A DNA stretch of 64,000 bases from Panicum virgatum (GCF_016808335.1 NC_053138.1:15059900-15123899), one strand, 5' to 3'. Shown: positions 10,344-21,995, counted from the stretch's first letter. The notes: a model not told the origin generated them from the letters alone. Program-made: numbers and translations.

Positions 10344-10712
10344 TGACGCGACCGCCAAATTAAAATTCTAAATTAAATTAAAATAAATGTAATAGTCGTC
10401 ATTCGAATATATCAGCCGTATTATCTTAATGGTTTAATTTGATGATCATTTCTCAACCCACGGCCCGATCAAAATAACACCGATAGTCCCACGCGAAGGC
10501 GGCGTAGATGGTACAAGTACAATTAATACTTGAAAATACAATACGTGACATAATAGGATAAAACACACTTTTACAAACCAACTCCGAATACAATAATTTT
10601 ACAAACCAGGTTTAAATACATACTTGATATACAAGTCTTCCAACTATTAAAACTAGAATTTATGCCAAGGAAAAGACTATACTACACTATCCTAGAGGTT
10701 CAGCCTGACTCC

Positions 10713-10809
10713 ACCGGTCAGGCCGGTGCATCCCACCAGTTAGACCGGTATGCATGGGTTCCCCACGTAGACACCGGTCAGACCGGTCCCTCTGACCGGT
10801 CAAACCGGT
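10713..10809. repeat. ACCGGT palindrome cluster 1 in LTR copy A
   Basis: Paired hexamers of the form ACCGGTCAGACCGGT or close variants occur about four times within 100 bp, with non-conserved spacers. ACCGGT is its own inverse and contains the CpG-bearing CCGG core. Confidence 0.85.
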
Positions 10810-12297
10810 CCCAGCAAAACAGAAGAGCTGCACACTCAGCCCACAAGGGTGCAACCCCCCAAAACTCTAGTCTAGGGGTCTCGCTCAACCACTTCACACC
10901 CCCTGCATCTCTGCGGATAAATTTAACGCAGTAGGGGCAGAAATCTACGTCCGAGTGTCCTGAAATAAATTGGATAATAATAAACCCTGAGCAACTAATA
11001 CTCAGCAAGACTTACCCGACCAGTGGGTATAACTTAGTCCACATACCTAGACATGCAAGGCGTTTGGCTGGTGGTTATTTTGCAGAAAAAGCGACTAAAA
11101 TAATTCCTTACTTTCATTATTTTAGCCCCAAATTCTATATATAAATTGACTCTAATCTAATATTTGCACGAACCAACTATAACAAACATGGTGGTGCAAT
11201 CAAAATAATTCAATATGTTCAATATTATATACAGATAGCTCACATTCTAACATTTTGCTACGATGCAGCAAAGAGATCAAGGCCCTCATATCTGCGAGAC
11301 GATTCGATTTAACCTTGCAAGGTAGACCTAACCAACACGGCACGCGTATGTCCCGTCGGACCACACGCACCAACCCTTCCCCTCCCCGCCTCGAACTACA
11401 GAACCACTCCACCTTCATATAGTCAGCCGAGCTCAACGTGAGACCACCACAAGTAAACATATGCATCCCGTTTCTTCGCGACTACTCGACTCACCCTAAG
11501 GGGTGGTGATGCAGTTCTGTACTTTCGAAGCGAGGCAGTACTAGGCTTACCGGTTTCGACTACCTCCTACTCCCGGCATGCGGTTAGTACAATTAAATCC
11601 CCGATCAGCACTGCCGACAACGACCGGTCTTTAATCGACACAGACGGGACTAAGACATCCAGGAACCCTGTCCTGTTGCCATTCCTATGTATCCTCATCA
11701 TTTCCCGTCCGGTCTCAATTCTTCATTTATTCCATATCAAATTCGACATCTCATGTAATGCAATATAATTATATCTCATATCTCGCGAGTAACCGGAAAT
11801 TACTAGACTTCTAAACATCCTATATCTCGCGAGTGCAAGAGGTCACTCGTCTTCTACCGAAAAACCATTAAGCATAGCACTTCTATCGTCCTATACATAC
11901 TAGTATACTCAGGGAATCCTAGGGATCATGCAACTAGGGTTCCAAATAATTTCTAAACCTAATGCACAAGTAATAAATACATATATAGGTGTTATAATTT
12001 CAAATAATAGGATGTGCACCGGGGCTTGCCTTGAGTCTGCTGCTCGCCACTAGGGTCGGCTGGGCCTGGGACCGCCTCCTCACGAACCTCGTGCTGCGGG
12101 GCTTGCCCCTGCGACTCCTGTGGCTCCGCAACCACCTCGTACACCACCTCCTCCGCGGCGGCTGCTACACGTGTGCATATGCATATGACATGAGAATGCA
12201 TGTATGATTTATAAAAATTACAAGTAACCTATATCCGAACTATTTTCTAACTAATTGCACCAACAACCACCTATTTAACCCTCTCAGCCACTGCCCT

Positions 12298-12392
12298 ACC
12301 GGTCAGACCGGTACCCCATACCGGTCAGACCGGTCCCATTTAACTTAACCACGACACCGGTCAGACCGGTCCCTCCGACCGATCAGACCGGT
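12298..12392. repeat. ACCGGT palindrome cluster 2 in LTR copy A
   Basis: Four ACCGGTCAGACCGGT-type pairs in 95 bp, three exact and one with a GACCGATC variant. Confidence 0.85.
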
Positions 12393-12821
12393 CCTACCCA
12401 GACCAAAACCAGGATTCTTGGCGCGGCGAAAATCGCCCACTATTTCCAATATCCTTCTAGGAACTAGTTCCAGGGTGCCATTGGAGGTGTTTGACCAGAG
12501 GGAATCACCTAAGATCATCTAGAAAAGGAGATCGAACCATCCCTAGCTAAAATACCTTGGATGACCTTTTCCCCCGCGAAGAACTTAGATCCTCAGCTAC
12601 CCAGGAGGGAATCACAAAGAGGAAGCTCCCCCACGCCGGTTTGATCCTTCCTTGGCCTCGGGAATCAAAGGAAAGGGATGATTTGGGGAGGTTAGGGCTT
12701 GGGACGGGATGAGCTTGGAGAGAGTGAGGGAGAGAGAGAGCTGGTGATGATAAGTGAGTTGTTGGGAGAGATATAAAAGTTGTTTAAATGATGTGGGCTC
12801 AAAACCCACAAAACAGGTTCA

Positions 12822-12859
12822 ACCGGTCAGACCGGTCGCCCCGACCGGTCAGACCGGTC
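12822..12859. repeat. ACCGGT palindrome cluster 3 in LTR copy A
   Basis: Two exact ACCGGTCAGACCGGT pairs separated by a few bases, near the minus-strand 5' end of the element. Confidence 0.85.
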
Positions 12860-12937
12860 TGGCCCATACTGACAGAACAACTTGATTTGGTGAATTGTCG
12901 CATTAGAGCTGATGGTCAAAATTAATTCTTAATTACA

Positions 12938-14297
12938 GGTGATTAATACATGAAGTGTTCCAGGCGTGCTCCCACGTCATCAGTGCCTGGATCTCGTGGC
13001 GGCATCCAGGGCAAGTGGCATTGCGTACGAGCTGTGCGCCGCCGGCGACCTCCATCCAGAAGAAGGCAAGCCGGGGGAAAAGTCGCCAAGCGGTCGCGGC
13101 AAAGAAGAGTGGCAAAGCCGCCGCGCCCGCGAGCACTCGCTCCTGGAGAGCGACCGGTTTCCACGTCCCGACCCCGACCCAATCCGGGAGCTGCGATGGT
13201 GGATCACGCAACGCAATCATTGCGGGCGGCGTGTGCCCTCCCTCCTGTTCCCGATCCGACGAAGGTTCCTCCGTTCCTCGGCGCCACGGCCACCCAGCGA
13301 TCGAGCGGCGATGGTCCGCCGGCGCCGCACAACACAAGCAGATGCAACCTGCCGCCCTGCCCAGATTCTTTACACTGCCGCACGCCCCGAACGGGTAGCT
13401 CTTTCGGCTAGCATGATTTTGGGTGGGGAATCGAGACGAACGCAGCGATCCGGCGAGCAGGTTCTTCTTCCCAGAAGTTGCTCTCCGTTGGTTGCTGTCC
13501 GAGAGAAAGAAAGGTTCCTTTTCCACTCCGCAGGCTTCCACACGTATGCTAGCTGGGCAGCTGGCTAGGCTTGTCCTGATGCCTGATCGAACCGTAGGAG
13601 CGACGGATCGGGGCCCCTTTTTGAACAGGAAAGGGGAAAGGCGAGGCAGCGCCAACAATAGGCTCTCTTTGACGGCAGGATTGTGTTTTTGCTTCGGCCT
13701 GGCGACTTTGACGGCAGGACGGGCGTGGCTCGCCACCCTGAAAAAGTTTCCCCCCCATCGCCTTTGATGCTGGTCTCGAACTCTGCTGCTGGTGCTGCCT
13801 TTGACCGTTTGACCGGAGAATTGGAGCCAGTAGCTGTGATGTGAGGACGCCCCAACGGCCACGCGAGCGACTCGAGTGCTTGACTCGTTGACTGCCACCG
13901 AGCAGCTCACAGGATCCCGGCCCGCGCGAGCAAACACGTGCGCCCGCCCGCGCGCGCGCTACGGTCGCCCTCCGTGTCTGTCCGGAGTCCGGGACCGGCC
14001 TCCACGGCTCGGTGTACGATCGGCCAGGCGTCGCCGCCGCCTCGCGGGCCCGGGGCGCGCCCCCGTGCTCTGGCCCGGCCGTGAAGGCGCGACGCCGCGC
14101 GTCGCCCCAGTCGTCCTGCTCATACGCACGCTCCAGGGCTCGAGGGCGAGACACGCAACTACGCAAGCCTACGCGCTCCGGCGGCAATGTACTCATGTCG
14201 CGGTAGCGGCCCGGCGGCCGGCGCTAGCATGCTGCAGCCGCACGCACGCGTTTGGATTCTCCTTTTACGGTTAAAAATATGCTAAAGGGTCAGCATC
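12938..14297. other. GC-rich stretch with overlapping open frames, no supported gene
   Basis: Frames of 100 to 334 codons overlap on both strands. None shows a domain, a splice pattern or biased composition that would single it out. The longest (minus, 13937-12933) has low-complexity basic content and runs to the LTR edge. I see no supported gene. Confidence 0.5.
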
Positions 14298-14641
14298 GGC
14301 TTTGTATGGATGCGCGCTAGGATTCTAGCGCTAGTGAATAGTGCCGCTTTGACTGTTAATTACAGTGTCAAACAAAGTCAGTTTACAAAACCAACTTCAG
14401 AACCCCCGCGCTAGTGACCCTGAAGAATCTAATGAGGCCTTTGACCGCGCGATTAGAGGATGGTTACTGTAGCACCACTGTAGCAAATCATCGATTAATT
14501 ACCGTCATTAGATTCGTCGCGAAAAGTTACACCCATCTCTAAAAAGATTTTGCAAATAGACTTTATTTAGTGCTTCATGCATGCGAAATTCTTTTTTCGG
14601 GATTTGTGCGCGCTAGAATCCTAGCGTTGCCAAACAAGGCC
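14298..14641. mobile_element. MITE with GGCYTTGTNTGG termini
   Basis: The left end GGCTTTGTATGGATGCGCGC and the inverted right end GGCCTTGTTTGGCAACGC are imperfect inverted repeats. Both lead into the shared block CTAGGATTCTAGCG. The interior has the AGATTCGTCGCGAAAAGTTA and TTTAGTGCTTCATGCATGC signatures common to grass MITEs. ATC flanks both ends, so a 3-bp target duplication is possible. Confidence 0.75.
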
Positions 14642-14883
14642 ATCGTTTTGCAAGGAGCTGCAGATTTCAACCGTGTTACTGCAATTACCTGCAGTTTCCT
14701 TCTCCGGGGGGCCAGTCGGCAGCCAGTCAGCCAGCACGATTCACGATCGTCTAGGTGCAGGATTTCAGTGCATTTTGCAGTGAACGAAGCCCAGCACCAC
14801 ACTACCAGCCCAGCCCCTGCAGGTGCCCAACAGGTCTAGCGTCTACGACAAGCCGCCCGGAGGCCAGGACTTTCTGTCTCTGA

Positions 14884-15045
14884 GGGGCTGTTTGGATGGG
14901 GAGCCACAGCTCCCCACAGAGCGTGGCGGAGTGTGGCGGGCATTTTCGGCGCCACAGCCAACACGGCTCCCGCAGTTTACTGTAGTGTGGCGGAGGGCGT
15001 GCGTGGCGTGACGTGACGAAGTGTGGCTTCCATCCAAACAGCTTC
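14884..15045. mobile_element. Short MITE with GCTGTTTGGATGG termini
   Basis: The left end GGGGCTGTTTGGATGGGGAG and the inverted right end GAAGCTGTTTGGATGGAAGC are imperfect inverted repeats around 160 bp of GC-rich, non-coding sequence rich in GTGTGGCGGA-like units. A clear target duplication is not seen. Confidence 0.65.
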
Positions 15046-15072
15046 TCTAATTTAGAACTGTTTGTTATCACA

Positions 15073-15231
15073 GGCCCTGTTTAGTTCGCAAAAAAATTTC
15101 TATAATATCTGTCACGTCGAATCTTCGGACAATCTTCGGACACATGCGTGAAACATTAAATACAGTTGACAAAAATAACTAAATGGGCTACGGTACCAAA
15201 ACTCAGATTTTTTCGCGAACTAAACACGGCC
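15073..15231. mobile_element. MITE, GGCCCTGTTTAG-type
   Basis: The left end is GGCCCTGTTTAGTTCGC and the right end inverts to GGCCGTGTTTAGTTCGC. Length is 159 bp. It belongs to the same broad terminal type as the elements at 859 and 56787 but its interior is shorter. It holds a doubled CAATCTTCGGA unit. Confidence 0.78.
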
Positions 15232-15661
15232 ACGATGCGACCGCAAAGATCTCCATGCAGGGTCTGCTGTAAATCAACGAGATGACAGATGAAATCTGAA
15301 GCGCACAGCAGGCATCGTTGAGTAGCTGTTATCGGTTCTGGAAGATGGGTTCTGGAAGATGAGAGACGTTACTGTGTCATCGGACTTAACAGGCACTGTC
15401 TAATGGACAAGTCGAGTTATAACAGGACTTGCAACGATCCCTAACAGATAACTGATTTCCAAACAAAAAACATGTCTTAGGAACAACTGAAACTACATGC
15501 ATGGTTTTGCCAAGAGTTAAACAGAATGTATGGCTGCCCCCAGTTTTCAAAATTCAAATGTATGAAGTTTAGGACAAGCGAATTAGTCATCATCATATGC
15601 ATAAAATGGAAGAAGTATGTACAGCAAGACAATTTAAGTCTCACCCAAAACAGCACTGTAT

Positions 15662-15839
15662 TGAACTGAGCAAATAGCAGGGCTCAATTTCTTAGAGAAG
15701 GCCAAAATAGGCAACAGATGGTAAATCAATACATTTTCGAATACTAAATCTGAACTGATCAAATAGCAGGGCTCAATTTCTTAGAGAAGGCCAAAATAGG
15801 CAACAGATGGTAAATCAATACATTTTCGAATACTAAATC
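15662..15839. repeat. 89-bp direct tandem duplication
   Basis: The unit TGAACTGAGCAAATAGCAGG... at 15662-15750 is repeated at 15751-15839 with a single visible mismatch (GAG versus GAT). No gene is seen in the unit. Such near-perfect identity implies a recent event or an assembly duplication. Confidence 0.9.
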
Positions 15840-16706
15840 CTTATATGCATGTTGGAACAAAATTGATATCAAATGAATGATGAATCATACCTCCCCAAAC
15901 TTTTGAAAATGGCAGATTTCAGACGATGGATATAGAATGAAAAAGAAAAAAGTAAACTTGAAGGGATGTGCTTTTGAATTTTAACAGTGCCACTTCCACT
16001 TATTTACCTTTAAGTTTGGTTTGGGCATTCTACCATTCCAGTTGTTTCCACTTCTCATTTCTTGCCTCCATCTTCTTGTCGCGGGCTTGTGGCTTCATTG
16101 AGCATGTACAGTTGGAGGAGTAAAGAAATGCCAGTTCCCTTGGTTCGGTGGCAATTACTAAGAAACATGCCTCAAAAGCATTATGAACTACAGGTATTGC
16201 TGCGCCAAAGTTTAAACACCACTATTGTCTTCCACCCAGTCCACACAAAACTCGAATTACTACTCTACATAACTTCATAACACCTGCTTTTTTTTAATGA
16301 AAAAGGCCAATATGTCCAACAAAGATGTTAGATTTTCATGCATAATCTCTTGAAACACCAATCCTTACATATAGCTTGGTGTATATTTTATATCTCAAGA
16401 TTGACTGATCATACAATCCAAATCTTAGAACAATGATCTGAACCCCAGTCGTGATCGCTATACACACATTTCTATCAGTTCTAGTTTTAAAAGTATGTGT
16501 GCAATTTAACATTCACCAGCAGATTATGTTTGTAGAATCACTAGCACTGTCATGTAGATTCCTCAAAAACTGTGTTCTACTGATGTGTTTTGGTAGCAAA
16601 AATCAGTAGGACACCTCAAAAGACAAGAGCTTTGCAACTAGATATTATAAAGAACTAACATTAGAGACTAATAATTCTATCAACGAAAAGCTTAAAAAAA
16701 CTCAAT
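15840..16706. other. 3' flank of the WTF1-like gene
   Basis: AT-rich sequence lying downstream of the minus-strand WTF1-like gene. It should hold the 3' UTR and polyadenylation signals. No other gene is seen. Confidence 0.5.
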
Positions 16707-18236
16707 TTACCACCGTTCTCTTGGTCTGCCATCAGGAAATACAGGAACAGCTCCCCTGCCATTGGCTGAACCATCATCATTTTTCATAGTAACCTTGACT
16801 TCTTGTGTACTTGAGTCATCGTCTGCAAAGTCTGGAGGCGCGTCATCATTCTCACCAAACCAACCATCACCCCATTGGTAGTCAGCATCCGATTTGCCAC
16901 CAGAAAGTTCACTGATCAAATCTTCCATATCAGAGAGTCCCTCATCTTCATCATATTCTTCGTCACTTCTTTCAGTTGACAATTGTGCTGCTCCATTGGC
17001 TCCCTCAGCTTCCCCGCTGGTCCAAGCCCCACCTCTTCTAGGAAAGCGCAGCACAGCAACGAGAGCCCTCATTTTCTCCTTAAGCAGCACCAGCTTGTTC
17101 TTCTCAACCAGCTGTGAGTCCTTGTATGCTTCGCGGAGGAAGACCGAGTCCCTATCCCCTTTGAATGATACATAAAACATGTCTGGGTGACGAATGATCA
17201 TGCCCCGCAGGGATTGCGAGAACCGGAACTCCTCCCTGAAGTGCGTCAGGTGATCCACCAATGTGCGTTTCTCAACCGTTAAGCTAAGAATCTCATGAAC
17301 CACTCCACAAGCATGCTTCTCCTTCTCAGCCGACCCAGACCGTAGGTGTGAGAAGTCAGCATATGGTGAAATATATGGCATTTCATTGAATTGCGCAATC
17401 CTGCGTGCCTCTCCCCGCGTCAATTTCAGCCCCTTTGGTAGCTTCACCCGGTTAAATTTCAGTGGCCTGTCAATTATCAAATTCCTCTCCTCAGCTGCCC
17501 TTGCCCGATTCTCCTCCTCCGCGAGCTCCGCCGCAGACACCGCCAGCTCGGGGTCCCAATGGGTGAGCTCCAGCCCCGGCCCTCGGTCCATCCGGACGAT
17601 ACGGAAGTACTGCGGGTACCTGAGGCAGATGGTGTCGCGGAACTCCGGCGGGAGGCCTAGGTCGTGCTTGAGGTGCGCGATCTTCTCGATGAGGATGCGC
17701 TTCTCCTGCGACATCATGAGGAGCTTGCGGAGCTTGGTGACGGCGAGGCCCTCGGACTCGTTCTTGAGCTGGAGCTCGTCGAGGTAGAGCCGCTCGGCGG
17801 CGGGGGTGAGGCGGAACTTGAGGGAGTAGACGCCCTCCTCGACGACCTCGAAGACACCCGGGAATTTCTTGAGGAGCGCGATGAGGCGGCGCTTGCGGGT
17901 GAGCCCGAGGTCGCGGCGGAAGCGGCCGAGGTCGCGGAGGCTCATCACGCGGTCGGGCTGAGCGACGAGGATGTTGCGGAGCTTGAGCACCAGCTTGAGC
18001 TTCTTGTCCCGCTGGATCACGTTGTCGAAGGGGATCTCCTTGCGGCGCTTCACTGCGGCCTGCGCCACCACCACCGCCGGCCGCGGGCGGAGGCGCAGCG
18101 GGAACGGCGGCGGCGCGCGCGGGTGAAGCGGGAGTGAGGCCCCGAGGAAGAGGGTCTTGGGTACCGCCGCTGCCGCCGCGGCCGGGTGGAGGGCGGCCGG
18201 CGCGGAGGGGAAGGGGAGCAGGAGCTTGGCGTCCAT
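16707..18236 (-). CDS. WTF1: WTF1-like PORR-domain chloroplast RNA splicing factor
   Basis: This single-exon frame encodes 509 residues from the ATG at 18236. Upstream in-frame codons lack a plausible transit peptide, while MDAKLLLPFPSAPAALHP starts a typical chloroplast transit sequence of about 60 residues. The PORR (DUF860) RNA-binding domain spans roughly residues 69-400, with PFDNVIQRDKKLKLVLKLRN, LTRKRRLIALLKKFPGVFEV, LRYPQYFRIV and IRHPDMFYVS. An acidic tail of about 107 residues follows (DEEYDEDEGLSDMEDLISEL). In maize, WTF1 pairs with RNC1 and promotes splicing of many chloroplast group II introns. The family assignment is firm; orthology to WTF1 rather than a close paralogue is from recall. 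Lack of introns is normal for this family. Confidence 0.87.
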   Translation of the reverse strand: MDAKLLLPFPSAPAALHPAAAAAAVPKTLFLGASLPLHPRAPPPFPLRLRPRPAVVVAQAAVKRRKEIPFDNVIQRDKKLKLVLKLRNILVAQPDRVMSLRDLGRFRRDLGLTRKRRLIALLKKFPGVFEVVEEGVYSLKFRLTPAAERLYLDELQLKNESEGLAVTKLRKLLMMSQEKRILIEKIAHLKHDLGLPPEFRDTICLRYPQYFRIVRMDRGPGLELTHWDPELAVSAAELAEEENRARAAEERNLIIDRPLKFNRVKLPKGLKLTRGEARRIAQFNEMPYISPYADFSHLRSGSAEKEKHACGVVHEILSLTVEKRTLVDHLTHFREEFRFSQSLRGMIIRHPDMFYVSFKGDRDSVFLREAYKDSQLVEKNKLVLLKEKMRALVAVLRFPRRGGAWTSGEAEGANGAAQLSTERSDEEYDEDEGLSDMEDLISELSGGKSDADYQWGDGWFGENDDAPPDFADDDSSTQEVKVTMKNDDGSANGRGAVPVFPDGRPRERW

Positions 18237-19354
18237 TTCCGCCGCGGGGGTTTGCTTGCCCGCTCGCTCGCCCTCGCCGCTCCGGGAGTGGAAGGGATAA
18301 ACCCCTCTGTGCTCCCAACCCCTTGACGGGTTGGGATATTCTGGGTTCAGGACGAGCGATATTTTGGGGACAATGTACTGGGCTTGGCCCAAACATATGG
18401 GCCTATACGAGAAGAAGAAGATCCGGACTTACTTTGGCAATGGGCAATGTCATGGGCCTAGCTCGGTTACTGCTTTATCCCTTCTGTTTTTTCGGTAGCA
18501 ACACAACCATGTTTACAGCTTTCAGACTTTCATTTTCTCACTAGATTGGGAAGGCATTCATCTGAACCCTGCAGATGGCAAATGACTGAACTGAACAGTA
18601 TCCTGCTCTAGTGTTCAAATGAGACCTCAAGTTCCGTGCACATAATGATACCATTAGAACATGGAATTAAAATTATCATCAGAGACAGAGAGCATCCATG
18701 AGCCGGAGCCGCTGGGCTGACAACCGGATCTTGCACACAAAAATTCCATCTGTCTATATATATAACGGATGCGCCAGCGCTCTCGCCCGATCGATCGCGC
18801 GCTGGCGCCTCCGCTGCACCAGCCGGTCCGATCCGCCCCACGCGCGCGGATCGTGGCCTCATGTTATGGGACTTTACGGCACAAAGGCGAGGCCGTTTTT
18901 AATAAGCGAAACCCCCGGCCGCCGGACGCCTCTCCAGGTTCCCCAATAGCAGCTGCGCGATCGTCGCCGACGAGAACAACGGCGAAGAGAGCCGTAGGGG
19001 CACAGTTCTAGGAGCAGGAATGTATGGCGGTGGCACTGTGGCAGTACTGTACTACTATACAATGTCGCCTTCAGTCTTAGATAGCGCTAGTAGGATATGT
19101 TATCTTCTTGAGAACGGGAAACAAGCGAGTGGTCGAAGTGTAAAGCTGTGTGTGGATCGCCCATACCGCCATACCTCAAGTCCTCGACCTCACGAGGATA
19201 AGCGTAAGCGAAGTGTCAAGATACAATTCCCCAAAAAGGGGGAAGAAAAATGGGTCGAAGAAGATGCATCGCATCATCGCATGTACTTGTAGTACATCCA
19301 GGCAGAGCCGCAGAGGCAGTGTCCTTTCCCTGTTTACCCGATGCGTTTCACAGA
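18237..19354. other. Intergenic region upstream of the WTF1-like gene
   Basis: The first 150 bp should hold the WTF1-like promoter and leader; no clear TATA box is visible, as is usual for housekeeping organellar factors. The rest has only short chance frames. Confidence 0.45.
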
Positions 19355-19639
19355 GGGTGTGTTTAGTTCCCACTAAATTTCCAAACTTTCCATCACATCT
19401 ATCACATCTCCTATCACATCGAAATATTAAATATAGCAAATAACCCATGCATGGAGTACTAAATGTAGTTAAATAAAAAAACTAATTGCATAGTTTTGAT
19501 GTACGTTGCGAGACAATCTTTTGAGCTTAATTAGGTCATAGTAGAACAATATTTACCACAAACAAACAAAAAGTGCTACAGTGTGCTACAGTGACTGATG
19601 TGACTTTTTCTCCCTTTTTCACCTCATCTAAACACAGCC
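19355..19639. mobile_element. MITE, GTGTTTAGTTCC-type
   Basis: The left end GGGTGTGTTTAGTTCCCAC and the inverted right end GGCTGTGTTTAGATGAGG are imperfect inverted repeats. The interior has the CATGCATGGAGTACTAAATG and GTGCTACAGTG motifs frequent in grass MITEs. Length is about 285 bp. Confidence 0.72.
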
Positions 19640-19730
19640 AGAGTAACGCGGTGGAGACGACCGACGATAAGCATCGGCGACGGCGTGGACCAGTGGGAGT
19701 ACGAGAATATGGGCAATGAATAAAAATGAG

Positions 19731-19837
19731 GGGAGAGAAAGTTACACGGGGATTTGTGAGCAAGCAAGTTACACGGGGATTTGGGAGCAAGCAGGAGGGG
19801 GGAGTTAAGAGATCTTCCCCGTGTAACTTTTTCTCCC
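19731..19837. repeat. Small inverted repeat with internal direct repeat
   Basis: GGGAGAGAAAGTTACACGGGG at 19731-19751 is mirrored by the inverse at 19817-19837 with one mismatch. Between them the left arm's GTTACACGGGGATTTG unit is repeated once more. Transcribed, it would form a hairpin of about 20 bp. Confidence 0.75.
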
Positions 19838-21995
19838 TTGGGGCTAGTTTGGCAGCGGGTGTTAATTAACTTAGAGAAGATAGTCCCTCATGGGAATTTC
19901 CCTGGACGACGCAAATCCCCCTCCATCCAGAGGGACGATACCCCCTGCAGAGGAGATTACCCTGCTGCCGTTTGGAAGCTGCTTAAATTCCCTGTCCGTT
20001 GGCACTTGCATGATTTGTATTCATTGGTGTATTGCAATAGAGAAGCAACAGGCATTATGGTTTTACTAGTCCACGTAAGCAATATTTTTTTTGGAGATAA
20101 ACGAATACAAAATACAAAGTGTCAGATGTTATACTAATCTATGTAAGTTTAATCTATATATTATAAAGATATCATCCAAAATAACAGAATAGTTACTGTA
20201 TGGTAATTGAGGTAACAAGCATATGCTATTCCATATAAGCTTAATCCATCTCGACTAGCACCAATATAGTCACGATGAGACATGGCCAAAATGATTCACA
20301 CAAAACGAATCCTATATTACAAACTATTTTGACCAAATAATGAATTACAGACCATGGAGATAGTTATTAGCTAGGTAGTAGTTTCTTCCACGAAAACCAA
20401 AGAAAAATCACGTGGATGAATAAAATGGAATCGAGGTTTCTTCAAAACAAATGATGAAACTCCGTTTGACATGCTTCCGTAGGCCTTGCCACTGCATTGT
20501 CCTTCTCCAGGTGTTCCAAAGGTAATTCTGCAAACTGATAATGCAAGACATCAAAAAAATGGCATTTGACCTGTGGATCAGAAGTTGAAAGGTGTTTGAC
20601 TACTAAAATACAGATGATAATAGGTGTTTGTCAATTTCAAGGAAACACACAAACACCTATTATGCATCTATTTCTACAATCAATGACAGTGCATTTTATA
20701 GCTGAAAAGGACGTATATGTATCTTCAGTTTTCATATCTCGCACTTCCCCTAAGCACTCTGCAGGTAACACAAATTGACACATGGCTCAGTTTAGCTATC
20801 CATCTTCTGTAACTATACTTATTTTTCTAGTCAGATTTGATTATACAAGTTTTAACTAAGTGCACCGAGCATATTCAAAGATACATCAGGACTTTTGGTC
20901 TTCATAAATACTAAACTTAATTAAACTGAACTGAATATGCCCAAACTGAGGTGTGCTCCAGCTCTTTCTCATCATACATGCCCAATTGAAGTGTGGGCCT
21001 GTGGGGACCAGAAAAAAAATTCATCATCCTCTTCTTCTTCTAACATGAATCAATTAACTTCCTCATCCCAAGAGTCCATGATCTAGTATATAGATAATAT
21101 TACTTAGTAAAATATTTACTAACATGGTATAAGGCAGCAAGTCCCTAAAAAAATATAATGATATTTGTATGATAATTCAAACTGTACTATCAAGTGTGAA
21201 CTTAAATATGATATGACAATTAAACTAAGCCCACCAGCCCTTGCTAGGGTAGTCAAGTAGAGGCCACGGTGGTTTGTGTTGCGTAGGCATTTGATGGCAC
21301 TAGCACCTCTATAACAGCTAGTTTCTGGCTACGGGAACCAAATTGAAACATGCAAAGCTGACTGCCAAACAAGGGATGACTAACAGACTGTGCTATTTGA
21401 AACAAAAAGATTCTGACATTGAAGTATTGAACACTACTAACACAGAGATTGCATCCAACAGTTTAGCATGCTAATTTCGTGTTAATAAGCACAATATGCA
21501 TTATCAATTATCAAAAGCTAAATCAAGATTTCAGTACCCAAAGCTACTCGATGCATTGTAATACAATCTAAAGAACATATGACTAGAAGTAGAAAGCTAA
21601 TCTGAAATAATCACAGAAGCTCTGCATGTTGCCTAAGGCTTAATGGGTAGTCCAAATTCAGATTATATCAGCAACAACCTGCTGTCAAGACTGCTGGATC
21701 TGGCAATCCATCTAACATGGCAAAATAAGAGATGAAGAAACATGTGCAGGGGGCAAATTCAGATTATTTCTATGGCTCATGGAGAATAGGGTGGCTCTGG
21801 ATTTCCTTGTTTTGCCTCCCAACGAGGCGAGGTCCATGGGAGAAATCCATCCGAGCCCCCAAGCACCTAGCCATGGAGGTAAGGACTAGTTTGGGAGTAC
21901 AGACATGGATTTGGAGCCAAGATAGAGTTCGATTGAACTTTACCTGGAACAAGTGGCCAACCTAGAAGGGCTAGAAAGAGGAAGCGCACGCTTAC
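19838..21995. other. AT-rich intergenic or intronic sequence
   Basis: No coding exon could be recognised with confidence. A short inverted pair ATAATAGGTGTTTG / CAAACACCTATTAT lies at about 20618-20663. The stretch may be introns or 3' UTR of a minus-strand gene starting near 22183. Confidence 0.35.

Larger units (their letters stand above)
10344..12937 (-). mobile_element. 2.6-kb LTR-like element, copy A (probable solo LTR)
   Basis: The stretch is colinear with the outer element at 47614-54175 once the nested insertion there is removed. Shared landmarks in order are ACCGCCAAATTAAAA, CCCACGGCC, CCCGACCAGTGGGTATA, CATACCTAGACATGCA, AAAGAGATCAAGGCCCTCAT, CGGTTTCGACTACCTCCTAC and CTCGTACAC. On the minus strand it begins TGTAA and ends GCGTCA, so it has TG...CA termini. 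No gag-pol coding is present. The two copies have almost equal length (about 2.59 and 2.63 kb), which fits solo LTRs of one Ty3/gypsy-like family. The 5-bp flanks of copy A do not match, so its end at 12937 is approximate and it may be old or truncated. Confidence 0.65.

Noticed and set aside
10713..12859. ACCGGT repeat clusters considered as a CRISPR-like array
   Set aside because: Spacing is irregular, units are short palindromes, the genome is a plant, and the clusters sit inside an LTR present in another copy.
12933..14230. A 334-codon minus-strand frame and several 100-215-codon frames overlapping it on both strands
   Set aside because: All six frames are open because of GC content; there is no domain, codon bias or splice pattern favouring any of them, and the longest runs into a transposon edge.
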